64,000 nucleotides of DNA from Methylosinus sp. LW4 (GCF_000379125.1 NZ_KB900626.1:3048667-3112666); one strand, 5' to 3'; positions 43,497 through 53,204 are shown, numbered from the stretch's first letter. Numbers and translations: made by a program. The notes: generated by a model not told the origin, from the sequence alone.

Positions 43497-43834
43497 AGGG
43501 CGGGGCCCCGGCGGACGCAGAACCAAGCCACGAGACACTGCGCCCGTCCTGGCCGGGCTTGTCCCGGCCATCCACGCCAAGCGGCCGAGAAACCGAAGGA
43601 AAGCGCCAGCCGTCGGCGGTATTTCATCCCCAGCGCGCGCCGCCGGAGTTTCGGCGACACGCCAAATTCTCGAGCCGCCTCGGCGCGCGCGGGCGCGGAT
43701 GGCCGGGACAAGCCCGGCCAAGACGCCGTGGGGGTGAGAAGGATGCGCGCATTCGATAACTATCCAGACAGAGGTAAAAAACGCCTCATCCGGGATGAAT
43801 GCGCTGCGATCGCTCACGACCACAGCGCGGAGCG
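43497..43834. other. Intergenic gap with interspersed inverted repeat, family D
   Basis: The 338-base gap between convergent lpdA and usg contains inverted arms 43546-43573 and 43697-43724 built on GGCCGGGCTTGTCCCGGCCATCC-type sequence and its complement. Each arm is itself a hairpin. This is a common dispersed element of alphaproteobacteria. The rest shows no gene. Confidence 0.75.
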
Positions 43835-44104
43835 TCAATGAAAACGGAACTCCTTGTCCACCAAGGAGATTTCCGCCGGGCGAATGAGCCCGCTATGCGC
43901 CACTTGCACCGAATGGAGCCGTCCGTCGAGGCTCCTCTGCCAAAAATCCAGAAACTTCCGCAATTGCGGAAATTCGGGCTGCAGATCGTAGTCCTGCCAG
44001 ATGTAGGACTGCATGATCGCGGGATGATCGGGCAGACGGTAGAAAATATTGGCCGTGGTCAGCCCATAGCCTTCGAGCATTCGGCGAAATTCGCGCGACG
44101 CCAT
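43835..44104 (-). CDS. usg: Usg family protein
   Basis: A small soluble protein of 89 residues named after a gene near tryptophan synthesis operons; its function is unknown. The sequence has the family's MASREFRRMLEGYGLTTANI, YRLPDHPAIMQSYIWQDYDL, and a late LDFWQRSLDGRLHSVQVAHS, ending with EISLVDKEFRFH. Start ATG 44102-44104; a longer frame upstream adds 18 residues that do not fit the family. Confidence 0.9.
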   Translation of the reverse strand: MASREFRRMLEGYGLTTANIFYRLPDHPAIMQSYIWQDYDLQPEFPQLRKFLDFWQRSLDGRLHSVQVAHSGLIRPAEISLVDKEFRFH

Positions 44105-44231
44105 GAGACGCCTCCTCTTCGATCGCATGAGAACGATAGGTTCGACTGCGATCATCATGCAAGGCGAATGCCGAATAATCTTTTAAAAACAAATCGCTAG
44201 CAGCAGGAGCGGGCGAGTGCTGATGAAAGGG

Positions 44232-44264
44232 CGTCCGCGCTCCGAAAAATCGGGGAGCGCGGAC
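44232..44264. terminator. Hairpin terminator downstream of the GlcG/HbpS-like gene
   Basis: Stem CGTCCGCGCTCC (44232-44243) and its exact complement (44253-44264) with a nine-base AT-rich loop. It lies 18 bases after the leftward gene's stop. The following T-tract is short, so termination may be partial. Confidence 0.6.
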
Positions 44265-44281
44265 GTCCTCGCGTGCGAAAC

Positions 44282-44773
44282 TCACTGCGTGAGAGTGTCC
44301 GCGCCGGTTTTCGCGACTTGCGCGTCCTGCTGCGAGGTCGCGCCGGAAACGCCGATCGCGCCGATGATCTCGCCCTTGTAGACGAGCGGCACGCCGCCCT
44401 CGAGCGGGGTGACATTGGGCAGGCTCAGCAGAGCGACGCGGCCGCCGGCGACGGCGTCCTCGAGCGCCTTGGTCGGACGCTTGAACAGCGCCGAGGTGCG
44501 CGCCTTGCGCGTCGCCGTCTCGGAGGAGGAGGCCTGCGTGCCGTCGAGGCGCTGCAGATAGAGGAGATTGCCGCCGTCGTCGACGATGGCGATCACCACA
44601 TTCCAGCCGTTCTTGACGGCTTCCGCCTCGGCGGCGGCGGCGGCCTTCTTGGCGCCGTCCAAAGTGAGGGAGAATTTCTGCTTCACGCCCTTATTGTCGC
44701 CCTCCGCCGCAGAGGCGCCGGAAAGAGTGAGGAAGAGAGCGCCGAGAGCGGCGGCGGCCGTGAGGAAGCGCAT
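44282..44773 (-). CDS. Periplasmic GlcG/HbpS (DUF336) family protein
   Basis: A 163-residue exported protein. The Sec signal ends around SGASAAEG. The core shows the heme-degrading-like HbpS/GlcG fold: SLTLDGAKKAAAAAEAEAVK, VVIAIVDDGGNLLYLQRLDG, TATRKARTSALFKRPT and VPLVYKGEIIGAIGVSGATS. Related exported proteins are frequent near PQQ alcohol dehydrogenase genes in methylotrophs. Its role is uncertain; small ligand or heme binding is inferred from the fold. Confidence 0.85.
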   Translation of the reverse strand: MRFLTAAAALGALFLTLSGASAAEGDNKGVKQKFSLTLDGAKKAAAAAEAEAVKNGWNVVIAIVDDGGNLLYLQRLDGTQASSSETATRKARTSALFKRPTKALEDAVAGGRVALLSLPNVTPLEGGVPLVYKGEIIGAIGVSGATSQQDAQVAKTGADTLTQ

Positions 44774-44987
44774 TTGTTGTCTCCAATATCTATAGAACTA
44801 CTATAGTAGAATACGCCAAAAGGTTCTCGTCAAGGCGCGGACTGCGCCGAAAGCCGCCCGCGATCGCCGCGAAGTTGTGGCGCGGCCGGCGGAGAGCGCA
44901 TATTTCTGTTCACGGCCCAACCCTTTGCGCATCGGCGCCACGAAGGAGCGGGACAGGACGAAACGCCCGGGAACAGGACGAAACGCC

Positions 44988-45557
44988 ATGGAATCGATCG
45001 GCCGCCGCCTCACGCGCGCATTCTGGTTCAGCCTCGCCGTGCTGTTCCTCGTCGAGAGCTGGCTGTGGGACCATGTGAAGCTGTGGCTGCTGCGCCTCGC
45101 CGCCGCGCTGGGCGTGAAGGAGCTGGAGGCGCGGCTGCGCGGCTTCATCGCCGGCCTCACGCCCATTGCGACGCTGGCCGTCTTCGCCCTGCCGGCGATC
45201 ACGATCCTGCCCTTGAAGCTGCTGGCGGTGGCGGCCATCGCCCATGGCCATGTGCTCACCGGGCTGGCGGTGATCCTCGCGGCCAAGACGCTGGCGCTGG
45301 GCGTCACCTCTTTCCTCTTCGACGCCAGCCGCGAGAAGCTGCTGCAGCTCGCCTGGTTCGCGCGCGTCTATGATCTGACGCTGCGCGTCAGCCGCTGGGC
45401 CCATGAGCGAGTGGAGCCGTTCAAGCAGAAGATTCGGGAGGCGAAGGATTATCTGAAGACGCAGATTTCCCGCGTTCTGGGCGAGGAGGGCCGCTCGCTG
45501 TTCTTGCGCAAGCTGGCCCTGCTGCGCGCCCGCGTCCGCCGCCGCGACGCGGCGTGA
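44988..45557 (+). CDS. Putative membrane protein, unknown function
   Basis: I do not recognise the family by name. The 189-residue product (from ATG 44988, MESIGRRLTRAFWFSLAVLF) has three or four hydrophobic segments in its first two-thirds, including ITILPLKLLAVAAIAHGHVL, then a charged helical tail (ERVEPFKQKIREAKDYLKTQ). The open frame starts earlier at 44877, but the additional residues are rich in Arg/Pro and unlike a membrane protein start. Single-gene transcription is likely. Confidence 0.65.
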   Translation: MESIGRRLTRAFWFSLAVLFLVESWLWDHVKLWLLRLAAALGVKELEARLRGFIAGLTPIATLAVFALPAITILPLKLLAVAAIAHGHVLTGLAVILAAKTLALGVTSFLFDASREKLLQLAWFARVYDLTLRVSRWAHERVEPFKQKIREAKDYLKTQISRVLGEEGRSLFLRKLALLRARVRRRDAA

Positions 45558-45578
45558 CGGAAAGCTCGGCTCCGCCGC

Positions 45579-45713
45579 TCAGCGGCAGAGCGCATAGCCG
45601 AGACAGGCATCGGCCGAAGCCGCCTGTCCCGAGGTGACGATGATCCACACGCCATAGGCGAAAGCCATGACGAGCACCACTCCGAGCAGAGACAGTCTCG
45701 GCGTCTGACCCAT
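45579..45713 (-). CDS. Small single-span membrane protein
   Basis: A 44-residue product from ATG 45711-45713 with one hydrophobic segment (LLGVVLVMAFAYGVWIIVTS) and two Cys near the C-terminus (ACLGYALC). I see no named family, but the amphipathic start and hydrophobic core are non-random. It is convergent with the membrane-protein gene ending at 45557. Low certainty. Confidence 0.45.
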   Translation of the reverse strand: MGQTPRLSLLGVVLVMAFAYGVWIIVTSGQAASADACLGYALCR

Positions 45714-45926
45714 TTTCCCCTCCACCGATCGCCGGCGCCCGTCCCCGTACGGGACGCCGTCAACCTGCCTGAGCCGGAAAATCGCGCGCGTGCGCGAGAG
45801 CACGATGCGAAAAACCAGCGGCTTCGCAAGGAAGGAAGGGCGGAGCCAGAAAAAGGCGAGACCTCGCCAGGATTCAAAATTTCAGCGAGGAAGCGCTTGA
45901 CGAGATCGTTCGGAATGTAAGCGAAA

Positions 45927-46919
45927 TCAATTCGATTTCGAATTGTCGCGGCCGCGGGGATGGGCCGAGCGCCAGGCGTCCAAAAGCCGGCTCTTGTCGA
46001 CGGCGGCGTAGATCTGCGTCGTCGAGAGCGAGGCGTGGCCGAGCAGCTCCTGAATGCTGCGCAGATCGCCGCCGCGGCCGAGCAGATGCGTTGCGAAGGA
46101 ATGGCGCAGCGCATGGGGCGTGGCGCTCGCCGGCAAGCCCAGCCCGCCGCGCATGCGCTCCACGACGAGCTGCAAGATTCGCGGCGAGAGCGGCCCGCCG
46201 CGCGCGCCGACGAAGAGCGGCCCGCCGGCGAGCTGATAGGGGCAGAGCGAGATATATTCCTCTATCGCGCGGCGGACCGGCTCTATGACCGGGACGACGC
46301 GCGTCTTGCCGCCCTTGCCGGCAATGGCGATGCGGTCGATGGCGCCGATGGGCGCGCGGTCGCACTCGATCGACAGCGCCTCGGAAATGCGCAAGCCGGC
46401 ACCGTAGAGCAGCGCCAGAGCCGCGGCGTCGCGCGCGAGGACCCAAGGCTCGCGCGCCTCCCCGGCGCGGGTCTCGGCGCGGGTGAGATCGCGCGCATCG
46501 GCGACGCTCAGCGCCTTGGGCAGGCTGTGCGGCTTTTTGGGCGCGTGGACGGCGCCGAAGACATCGGTCTTGGCGAGGCCCTTTTTCTCGAGGAAGCGCA
46601 TGAGCGAGCGCACCGCCGCCAGCGCCCGCAGCAGCGAGCGATTCTCCAGCCCCTCGGTCCGCCGCCGCGCCATGAAGGCGCGTATGTCGGCGGGAGCGAG
46701 CGCGCTCAAAATGGCGGCGTCGGCCGGCGCGCCCTTGTGCTCGGCGAGAAAGGCCAGAAAAAACCGCGCGTCCCGCGCATAGGCGTCGAGCGTATGGCGG
46801 GAGGCGCGCCTTTCCCCGGAGAGATGCTCCAGCCAGGCGAGCGCCGCCGCGACGATATCGGGCGCCGCCGGAAAGGCGGCGCCCGATCTTTTGGTTGCGG
46901 CTCTTGGGGAATCGCGCAT
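45927..46919 (-). CDS. xerC: Tyrosine recombinase XerC
   Basis: Site-specific recombinase that resolves chromosome dimers with XerD at dif. The 330-residue protein has an N-terminal SAM-like core-binding domain (WLEHLSGERRASRHTLDAYA) and a catalytic domain with Arg in YGAGLRISEAL, Lys in GKGGKTRVVP, His-x-x-Arg in HALRHSFATH, His in LGHASLSTTQIYA and the nucleophile Tyr in that last segment. All five residues are present. It lies downstream of the zeta gene on the same strand; it is not associated with an integrated element here. Confidence 0.93.
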   Translation of the reverse strand: MRDSPRAATKRSGAAFPAAPDIVAAALAWLEHLSGERRASRHTLDAYARDARFFLAFLAEHKGAPADAAILSALAPADIRAFMARRRTEGLENRSLLRALAAVRSLMRFLEKKGLAKTDVFGAVHAPKKPHSLPKALSVADARDLTRAETRAGEAREPWVLARDAAALALLYGAGLRISEALSIECDRAPIGAIDRIAIAGKGGKTRVVPVIEPVRRAIEEYISLCPYQLAGGPLFVGARGGPLSPRILQLVVERMRGGLGLPASATPHALRHSFATHLLGRGGDLRSIQELLGHASLSTTQIYAAVDKSRLLDAWRSAHPRGRDNSKSN

Positions 46920-46975
46920 GGGATAAGTGGTGGCGCGCGGCGATAAAGGAAGGGTAAAGCCCCGCCTCTTCGCGC

Positions 46976-47296
46976 TCAGCCCTGTTTCAGCTCGAGCCGA
47001 GCCTTCTCCAGCAATTCGTCGAGAGTGCGGCGAAGCTGATGGTCGGACTGCTCGACGCCCGCCGCCGCGAAATCCGCCTTCACTGAGGAAAACACCCGCT
47101 CATCGGCGTTGGCGGAGGCCTCGGCGACGACCAGAGCCTCGGCGTAGGCTTCCGCCTCCGGCCCTGATTTGCCCAGCTTTTCCGCCGCCCACAGGCCGAA
47201 CAGCCTGTTGCGCCGCGCCTCCGCGCGGAACTGCAGCTCCTGATCGTGGACATAGCGTTTTTCGAAAGCCTCTTCCCGGTTGTCGAATATGCTCAT
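46976..47296 (-). CDS. F1-ATPase inhibitor subunit zeta (DUF1476)
   Basis: Alphaproteobacterial protein that binds F1 and blocks ATP hydrolysis. The 106-residue protein starts MSIFDNREEAFEKRYVHDQE, the segment equivalent to the inhibitory N-terminus, followed by the conserved ARRNRLFGLWAAEKLG and a four-helix core. The neighbour purC on the opposite strand is its usual companion. The F0 operon lies 28 kb away in this window. Confidence 0.93.
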   Translation of the reverse strand: MSIFDNREEAFEKRYVHDQELQFRAEARRNRLFGLWAAEKLGKSGPEAEAYAEALVVAEASANADERVFSSVKADFAAAGVEQSDHQLRRTLDELLEKARLELKQG

Positions 47297-47642
47297 GACG
47301 ACCCTCGGATGTTTCTTTCAGATGCTTCCTCGGCCCGCGCTCGGACGGACACAGGAGGGGATGTAGGGGAATCGGCCCCGATTCCAATGATATTCGCGCA
47401 ATTAGCGAAAAATTCAGTCAAGTTGTGTCCGCCCCTCGATTCGGCTAGTCTCTTCTGGCGGGTTGTAACCGCGGCTGGAACAGGATAGGACCCGGTTCGA
47501 TCCGCGGCCATGCGAACGCCGCTTCGGACGGGACGCCGCTTTTTCTTGAGCTCAGCGCTCTGGACGAGACGAGCGTCGCGCTGGAGCCGAACCGAGGAGC
47601 CACGGGCCCGTAATGGATTTTCTCAAGCCCCGGTTGATCCCG
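47297..47642. other. Divergent gap between the zeta gene and purC, with candidate purC promoter
   Basis: The 346-base gap has no gene. A possible purC promoter reads TTGTGT (47423-47428), a 17-base spacer and TAGTCT (47446-47451). The leader would be about 185 bases. No known riboswitch was recognised. Confidence 0.4.
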
Positions 47643-48407
47643 ATGAATCGCCGCCGCCGCATCTACGAAGGCAAGGCCAAGGTCCTCTATGAAGGCCCGG
47701 AGCCGGGCACCTTGATTCAGCACTTCAAGGACGACGCCACCGCTTTCAACGCCAAGAAGCACGAGGTCATCGACGGCAAGGGCGTCCTCAACAACCGCAT
47801 CTCGGAATTCGTCTTCCAGCACCTCAACGACATCGGCGTGCCGACGCATTTCATCCGCCGGCTGAACATGCGCGAGCAGCTGATTCGCGAGGTGGAGATC
47901 GTTCCGCTCGAGATCGTGGTGCGCAATGTCGCCGCGGGCTCGCTGTCCAAGCGCCTCGGAATGGAGGAAGGCACGCAGCTGCCGCGCTCCATCATCGAGT
48001 TCTATTACAAGAACGACGCGCTCGACGATCCGATGGTCTCCGAGGAGCATATCACCGCCTTCGGCTGGGCGAGCCCGCAGGAGATCGACGACATCATGGC
48101 CTTGGCCATTCGCGTCAATGATTTCCTCTCCGGCCTCTTCCTCGGCGTCGGCATCCGCCTCGTCGACTTCAAGATGGAGTGCGGGCGGCTGTGGGAAGGC
48201 GACATGATGCGCATCGTCGTCGCCGACGAGATTTCCCCCGACTCCTGCCGCCTGTGGGACATCAAGTCCAACGACAAGCTGGACAAGGACCGCTTCCGCC
48301 GCGACATGGGCGGCCTCGTCGAGGCCTATACGGAAGTGGCGCGCCGTCTCGGCATTCTTCAAGAGAATGAGACGCCCCGCCCGAGCCAGCCCAAGCTGGT
48401 GCAGTAA
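47643..48407 (+). CDS. purC: Phosphoribosylaminoimidazole-succinocarboxamide synthase
   Basis: Joins CAIR and aspartate to give SAICAR in purine synthesis. The 254-residue protein starts [20 protein letters not shown] and has the SAICAR signatures [20 protein letters not shown] and [17 protein letters not shown] 47643 fits the family start; an in-frame start at 47613 adds ten residues. purS and purQ, which often follow in this class, are not here; hemA converges instead across a repeat. Confidence 0.96.
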   Translation: MNRRRRIYEGKAKVLYEGPEPGTLIQHFKDDATAFNAKKHEVIDGKGVLNNRISEFVFQHLNDIGVPTHFIRRLNMREQLIREVEIVPLEIVVRNVAAGSLSKRLGMEEGTQLPRSIIEFYYKNDALDDPMVSEEHITAFGWASPQEIDDIMALAIRVNDFLSGLFLGVGIRLVDFKMECGRLWEGDMMRIVVADEISPDSCRLWDIKSNDKLDKDRFRRDMGGLVEAYTEVARRLGILQENETPRPSQPKLVQ

Positions 48408-48446
48408 GCAAGCTGGTGCAGTAAGGCGGAATAATCGAGCGCGCTT

Positions 48447-48602
48447 CCTTCTCCCCCGCGTGGGAGAAGGTGGCCCTCGCGTCAGCGAGGGTCGGATGAG
48501 GGCCCGAGCCGCTCGAGGCCCAACCGATATCCCGGAAAATCGTCAGGCGCCCTCATCCGACCCCGCTTCGCGGGGCCACCTTCTCCCGCGGGCGGGAGAA
48601 GG
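48447..48602. repeat. Interspersed palindromic repeat (RIME-like), family A, copy 2
   Basis: The left hairpin CCTTCTCCCCCGCGTGGGAG and right hairpin CCTTCTCCCGCGGGCGGGAG flank inner segments GTCGGATGAGGGC and GCCCTCATCCGAC, which are complementary. It lies between the convergent purC and hemA genes and may terminate both. It shares the CCTCATCCGACCCC block with the copy at 52259-52448. Confidence 0.85.
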
Positions 48603-48651
48603 AGACGCGAGCTTTCCTAAATTCTCGATCTGTCCCGAGAGAGCCCGCCGC

Positions 48652-49938
48652 TCACTGAGCGGCGAGCTTGATCTCGGGATAGGTACAGCGCTCGCGGCTC
48701 TCCGCATCGATATGCAGATGCTGCGGCGCTTCGACGAAGGGAATGCCCAGCGTCTGCCACACATCCGCCACCGCCTCCACCAGAGCGACGATATGCTCCG
48801 GCGTGTGGCGGGGGGTCGGGGTGATGCGCAGACGCTCCGATCCGCGCGCGACGGTCGGATAGTTGATCGGCTGAATATAAATGTCGTGGCGCTCGAGCAG
48901 CATGTCGCTCGCGGCCTTGCACAGCTCGGCGTCGCGCACCATCACTGGCACGATATGCGAGCCATTCTCCAGCACCGGCAGGCCAGCGGCGGCCAGCGCA
49001 TGCTTGGTGATGTGCGAGGCGCGCTGATGCGCGGCGCGCAGATCGGAACGCGCCTTCAGCAGCCGAACGGCGGCGGTCGCCGCGGCGGCCACGGCCGGCG
49101 GCAAGGCGGTGGTGAAGATAAAGGAGGCCGCATAGCTGCGAATGGCGTCGATGACGACGCGATCGCCGGCCACATAGCCGCCGAGCGTGCCGAAGCCCTT
49201 GGCCAGCGTGCCTTCGATGACGTCGATGCGATGCATCACGCCCTCGCGCTCGCAGATTCCGCCGCCGCGCGCGCCATACATGCCGACGGCGTGAACCTCG
49301 TCGATATAGGTCATCGCGCCATAACGCTCGGCCAGCGCGGCGATTTCGGCGACCGGGGCGATATTGCCGTTCATCGAGTAGAGGCTCTCGAAGACGATGA
49401 GCTTGGGCCGCGCGCCCGCCTCGATCAGCAGCTCCTCGAGATGGGCGAGATCATTGTGGCGGAAGATCTTGCGCTCGGCGCGCGAGCGCTTCACGCCCTC
49501 GATCATGGAATTATGGTTGGAGGCGTCGGAGAGGATGACGCAATCGGGCAGAAGATCGGCGATGGTCGAAATGGCCGCGAGATTGGAAATCCAGCCCGAG
49601 GTGAAGACCAGCGCGGCCTCCTTGCCGTGAAGGTCGGCGAGCTCGCTCTCCAGCTCCACGATCGCATGGCTGGTGCCGGAGATGTTGCGCGTGCCGCCGG
49701 AGCCGGCGCCGACGCGCGAAGCGGTCTCCACCATTGCGGCGATCACATCCGGGTGCTGCCCCATGCCGAGATAGTCATTGGAGCACCAGATCGTCACATC
49801 GCGAATCGAGCCGTCGTCGCGATGCCAGACCGCTTGCGGAAAGGTTTCCACACAGCGTTCGAGATGGGCGAAGACCCGGTATCGGCGTTCCTCCTGGAGA
49901 CGAGTGACCGCCGTCTCGAAAAAGCGCCGATAGTCCAT
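48652..49938 (-). CDS. hemA: 5-Aminolevulinate synthase
   Basis: Condenses glycine and succinyl-CoA to 5-aminolevulinate, the alphaproteobacterial C4 entry to heme. The 428-residue PLP enzyme has [20 protein letters not shown], the [19 protein letters not shown] substrate segment and the PLP Lys in [14 protein letters not shown]. The start ATG 49936-49938 has AAGGG seven bases upstream; a second in-frame ATG at 49953 is also possible. No FNR-type box was recognised upstream. Confidence 0.97.
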   Translation of the reverse strand: MDYRRFFETAVTRLQEERRYRVFAHLERCVETFPQAVWHRDDGSIRDVTIWCSNDYLGMGQHPDVIAAMVETASRVGAGSGGTRNISGTSHAIVELESELADLHGKEAALVFTSGWISNLAAISTIADLLPDCVILSDASNHNSMIEGVKRSRAERKIFRHNDLAHLEELLIEAGARPKLIVFESLYSMNGNIAPVAEIAALAERYGAMTYIDEVHAVGMYGARGGGICEREGVMHRIDVIEGTLAKGFGTLGGYVAGDRVVIDAIRSYAASFIFTTALPPAVAAAATAAVRLLKARSDLRAAHQRASHITKHALAAAGLPVLENGSHIVPVMVRDAELCKAASDMLLERHDIYIQPINYPTVARGSERLRITPTPRHTPEHIVALVEAVADVWQTLGIPFVEAPQHLHIDAESRERCTYPEIKLAAQ

Positions 49939-50204
49939 GTGACGACCCTTCATACCGCGATAGGAGGCCGATACTCTTGGCCCCGCGCGGGACGCCTACG
50001 CGATGGAACCGCGCTGCTCCCGCTTTGTGCGTTTTGCTACATAAACCATCCGAAGAGGCTTGGCGAGAGGCAGATCGTCGCGCCGAGACGAAGTCACGAA
50101 AAGGCCACGAATCCTTTTCTCTGCGCGAGCGTGAGCGTGAAAAATTTTCCCGTTTCGGCGCGCAATTTCATTTTGCGCCGCACAATGGTCGACGAACCAT
50201 ATCT

Positions 50205-51515
50205 CTATAGTGGGAGACGCGCCACCAGCAGCGCGCCGCGCGGCTCCGCGGATTCGAACGTCAGCCGTCCGCCGAGCGCTGCGACGCGCTCGGCCATGCC
50301 GCGCAGCCCTATGCCTTCGCGCGCGCCCTGCGCCACGCCGGCGCCGTCGTCGCGCACGGCGACGCGCAATTCCCTCTTGCCGCAGGCCTCTATGCGCTCC
50401 ACCGTCACATCGACGCGCGTGGCGCTCGCATGGCGGAACACATTGGTGAGCCCCTCCTGCACGATGCGATAGGCGGTGAGGGCGATCGACTCGTCGAGCG
50501 GCTCCCCGGCGTCGTCGATATGGAGGCCGATCGCGACACCGGCGTCGAGATCGCGCCAGCCTTGGGCGAGCGCCTGCAGCGCGCCCTCGAGGCCCATCTC
50601 GTCCAGCGCCGCCGGCCGCAGCCGGCCGAGAATGCGGCGATTGACCTGCTGCAGCGCGCCGAGCTGCGCGTCAATATTCAGGCAATCTTCCCGGCGCGCG
50701 CCCTCGAGCTTGCGGGCCAGAGCGCCGAGCCCGGCGCGAATGCTGAACAGAAACGGGCCGATCTCGTCATGGAGGTCGCGCGCGATGTCGCGCCGCTCCT
50801 CGTCCTGCACATGAATGATGCGCTCGACCAAAGCGCGGTTTTCCGCGTCGAAACGCGCGAGCGTCTCCGCCAGCGCATCGACCCGGCCGGCGATGGCGAC
50901 GAATTCCGGCGCATCGCCGGCGACCATGCGCACGTCGCGATCGCCATGCTCGATGCGCCGCAGCGCCTCGGCGAGAGTGGAGACCGGCGCGAGGGCGCGC
51001 GAGACGACCACCGACACCACGCCGAAGCCGGCGAGCGCCAGAGCCGCCGCGCCCAGGGCCAGCGCCCAGACTTCCTCCCAAATCTCGTCGATCTCGTCGC
51101 CCGGCTCGGCGACCAGCGCCAGCTCCCCGCGCAGCCGGCCGCGCCCGTCCAGAGCGATGCGCGTCTCGCTGGGCGACCCGGCGACCAGCGCCGCGAACCA
51201 GGCCGGCGCGCGCCGCTCCTCGACCGAAGCCCCCCGGGCCTCGCCGGAGCCGACCATGAAGATATGAATGTGCCGCAGCCGATCGACATCGGCGAGCCGG
51301 CCGCGCAGCGCGGCGAGCGGATCGTCACTCTCCTCGACGCTGGCCAGCGCCGTCGCCACGAACTCGCGCGCGAGGCGCGCCGTGCTGTCCGATTCGGCGC
51401 GCACGCGCGCGGCGGCGTGCAGCGTCAGCAGGCCGACGCCCAGGGCGAGGCCGACCGCGAGCGTCGCGCCGAGCAGCGCCAGCAGCCTGGCGCGCAACGA
51501 CAATCCTTTCAGCAT
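50205..51515 (-). CDS. NarX-type sensor histidine kinase (HK1)
   Basis: Inner-membrane kinase of 436 residues. Helices at about 9-31 and 150-172 bracket a periplasmic sensor domain of about 115 residues. A HAMP linker follows, then the HisKA_3 helix with phospho-acceptor His249 in RRDIARDLHDEIGPFLFSIR, and an ATPase domain (DDGAGVAQGAREGIGLRGMA). It is paralogous to the kinase at 53205, with the same topology and a similar start (about MLKGLSLRARL). Divergent from its likely partner regulator at 51625. The stimulus is unknown; nearness to the lut genes suggests metal, alcohol or dehydrogenase status. Confidence 0.92.
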   Translation of the reverse strand: MLKGLSLRARLLALLGATLAVGLALGVGLLTLHAAARVRAESDSTARLAREFVATALASVEESDDPLAALRGRLADVDRLRHIHIFMVGSGEARGASVEERRAPAWFAALVAGSPSETRIALDGRGRLRGELALVAEPGDEIDEIWEEVWALALGAAALALAGFGVVSVVVSRALAPVSTLAEALRRIEHGDRDVRMVAGDAPEFVAIAGRVDALAETLARFDAENRALVERIIHVQDEERRDIARDLHDEIGPFLFSIRAGLGALARKLEGARREDCLNIDAQLGALQQVNRRILGRLRPAALDEMGLEGALQALAQGWRDLDAGVAIGLHIDDAGEPLDESIALTAYRIVQEGLTNVFRHASATRVDVTVERIEACGKRELRVAVRDDGAGVAQGAREGIGLRGMAERVAALGGRLTFESAEPRGALLVARLPL

Positions 51516-51624
51516 GGACCCCGCCTTTGCAAAGCGCGGCGACTTTACGTAAGGGTAGCCGCGGGTCAATCCTTGCCGGCGCTTCCGAGCGAAGCGTCCC
51601 GAAACGAGGCGTCGCGAGCGAAGA

Positions 51625-52245
51625 ATGCGTGTCCTGATCGTCGACGATCATCCGATCATCGTCTCCGGCTGCGCTTCCATGCTCGCCGGCGAAGGCGACA
51701 TAGAAGCCCGCGACGCCGGAGACGCGGAGACGGCGCTGACGCTCTTCGTCGAATGGCGGCCGGATGTTTCCGTCGTCGACATCAACCTCCCCGGCGCCTC
51801 CGGCTTCGAGCTGACGCGCCGCATGCTGCGCCACGACGAAGAGGCGCGCATCGTCATCTTTTCCATGAACGACGATCCGATCTTCGCCGCGCGCGCGATA
51901 GAGGCCGGCGCCCGCGGCTATGTGACGAAGAACGACGATCCGTTTCTGCTGCTGCGCGCGGTGCGCGAGGTGGCGGCGGGCGGCGTGTTCATGATGCCGC
52001 GGCTCGCCAATCGGCTGGCCTTCGACAAGACCGCGTCGCTCGCCAATCCTCTGGCGGAGCTGAGCTCGCGCGAGCTGGAGATTTTACGTCTGCTCGGCAA
52101 GGGCTCGAGCATGACCGAGATCGCCGACGCCGTGCATGTGTCCTACAAGACCATAGCCAACACATGCTCGCTGCTGAAGCGCAAGCTCGGCGCGCGCACG
52201 CCGATGGATCTCGTGCGCATAGCGATAGAGCAGCGCCTGGCGTGA
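51625..52245 (+). CDS. NarL/LuxR-type response regulator (RR1)
   Basis: The 206-residue protein has a receiver domain (phospho-acceptor Asp52 in VVDINLPG, acidic pair Asp7-Asp8, Lys102) and a C-terminal LuxR-type HTH near 140-200 (ELSSRELEILRLLGKGSSMT, VSYKTIANTCSLLKRKL). Divergent from HK1 by 109 bases and presumably its partner. It is a close paralogue of RR2 on the opposite strand; both keep all receiver residues, so both should be functional. PedR2/AgmR-type regulators of PQQ dehydrogenases belong to the same family. Confidence 0.93.
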   Translation: MRVLIVDDHPIIVSGCASMLAGEGDIEARDAGDAETALTLFVEWRPDVSVVDINLPGASGFELTRRMLRHDEEARIVIFSMNDDPIFAARAIEAGARGYVTKNDDPFLLLRAVREVAAGGVFMMPRLANRLAFDKTASLANPLAELSSRELEILRLLGKGSSMTEIADAVHVSYKTIANTCSLLKRKLGARTPMDLVRIAIEQRLA

Positions 52246-52258
52246 AGGGGCGTTTCTC

Positions 52259-52448
52259 CCTTCTCCCGCTCGCGGGAGAAGGTGTCGCGCGAATGCGCGA
52301 CGGATGAGGGCTCGAGGGCGCTTTCTTCCAAAACTTCCCGAAAGAAATGTCTAAAAATTCCCGCAGATAGATCGGCGCATCAGAACACGATGCGCCCTCA
52401 TCCGACCCCGCTTCGCGGGGCCACCTTCTCCCGCGAGCGGGAGAAGGA
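52259..52448. repeat. Interspersed palindromic repeat (RIME-like), family A, copy 3
   Basis: The outer hairpins CCTTCTCCCGCTCGCGGGAG and CCTTCTCCCGCGAGCGGGAG flank inner blocks CGATGAGGGC-like and GCCCTCATCCGACCCC with an extra CGCGCGAATGCGCG stem. It lies exactly between the convergent RR1 and RR2 genes, at the centre of symmetry of the two kinase-regulator pairs. Confidence 0.85.
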
Positions 52449-52468
52449 GCGCGCACGACGATCGTGGG

Positions 52469-53101
52469 TCACACCAATTCTTTCGCCAATTTATTCTCGA
52501 CGGCGATGCGGATGAGATCGGCGCGCGAGCGCGCGGCGAGCTTGCGCTTCAGCAAGGAGCAGCTGTTCGCCACCGTCTTGTAGGACACGCGCATGATATG
52601 CGCGATCTCCGCCATTCCCTTGCCTTCGGCCAGCAGGCGCAAAATCTCCAGCTCGCGGCCGCTCAGCCCCTCGAGCGGATTGGCGCCGTGCTTCTGATCG
52701 AAAAAGGCGAGCTTTTGCGCCACCTGATTGGAGAGATAGCGCTCGCCCGCGGCGACCATGCGCACCGCCTTGACGAATTGCGAAGGATCCTCGTTCTTGG
52801 CGAGATAGCCCTTGGCGCCATGCTCGATCGAGCGCGCGGCGAAGACGGGATCGTCATTCATGGTGAAGACGATCGCCTTCGTATCCGGCTTGCGCTTCAG
52901 CATGCGCCGCAGCAGCTCGAAGCCCGAGAGCCCCGGAAGATTTATGTCCAGCACAATGACGTCCGGCTGCGCCGAGGCATGCGCCTCCAGCGCGGCGTCG
53001 GCGTCGCGCGCCTCCAGCACTTCTATGTCGGATTGCCCGGACAACATGCCGCGGCATCCGGCAATCACCATGGGATGGTCGTCGACGATCAGCACGCGCA
53101 T
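52469..53101 (-). CDS. NarL/LuxR-type response regulator (RR2)
   Basis: Paralogue of RR1, 210 residues. Receiver residues Asp7, Asp8, Asp52 (VLDINLPG) and Lys102 are in place, followed by a LuxR-type HTH (GLSGRELEILRLLAEGKGMA, VSYKTVANSCSLLKRKL). It faces RR1 and is divergent from kinase HK2 by 103 bases. A candidate promoter is visible upstream. Probably acts with HK2. Confidence 0.93.
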   Translation of the reverse strand: MRVLIVDDHPMVIAGCRGMLSGQSDIEVLEARDADAALEAHASAQPDVIVLDINLPGLSGFELLRRMLKRKPDTKAIVFTMNDDPVFAARSIEHGAKGYLAKNEDPSQFVKAVRMVAAGERYLSNQVAQKLAFFDQKHGANPLEGLSGRELEILRLLAEGKGMAEIAHIMRVSYKTVANSCSLLKRKLAARSRADLIRIAVENKLAKELV

Positions 53102-53130
53102 CGGGCATAGCCATTGTTCTAGAGAAGATT

Positions 53131-53160
53131 ACTATGCGAATGCAAAAGCTTGTTTGTCAA
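53131..53160 (-). promoter_or_regulatory. Candidate promoter of RR2
   Basis: Reading leftward, TTGACA (53155-53160), an 18-base AT-rich spacer and CATAGT (53131-53136). The -35 box is a perfect consensus. The expected start is about 20 bases ahead of the RR2 start codon. It lies in the 103-base divergent gap with HK2. Confidence 0.5.
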
Positions 53161-53204
53161 TCTTCGGCGCTCGCGCCGACGCGACGCCAAAGTGGGAGCG
53201 TTCC

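Noticed and set aside
45927..46919. Integrase of a genomic island
   Set aside because: The recombinase has XerC features and lies beside housekeeping genes; no attachment-site duplication, tRNA or cargo was seen.
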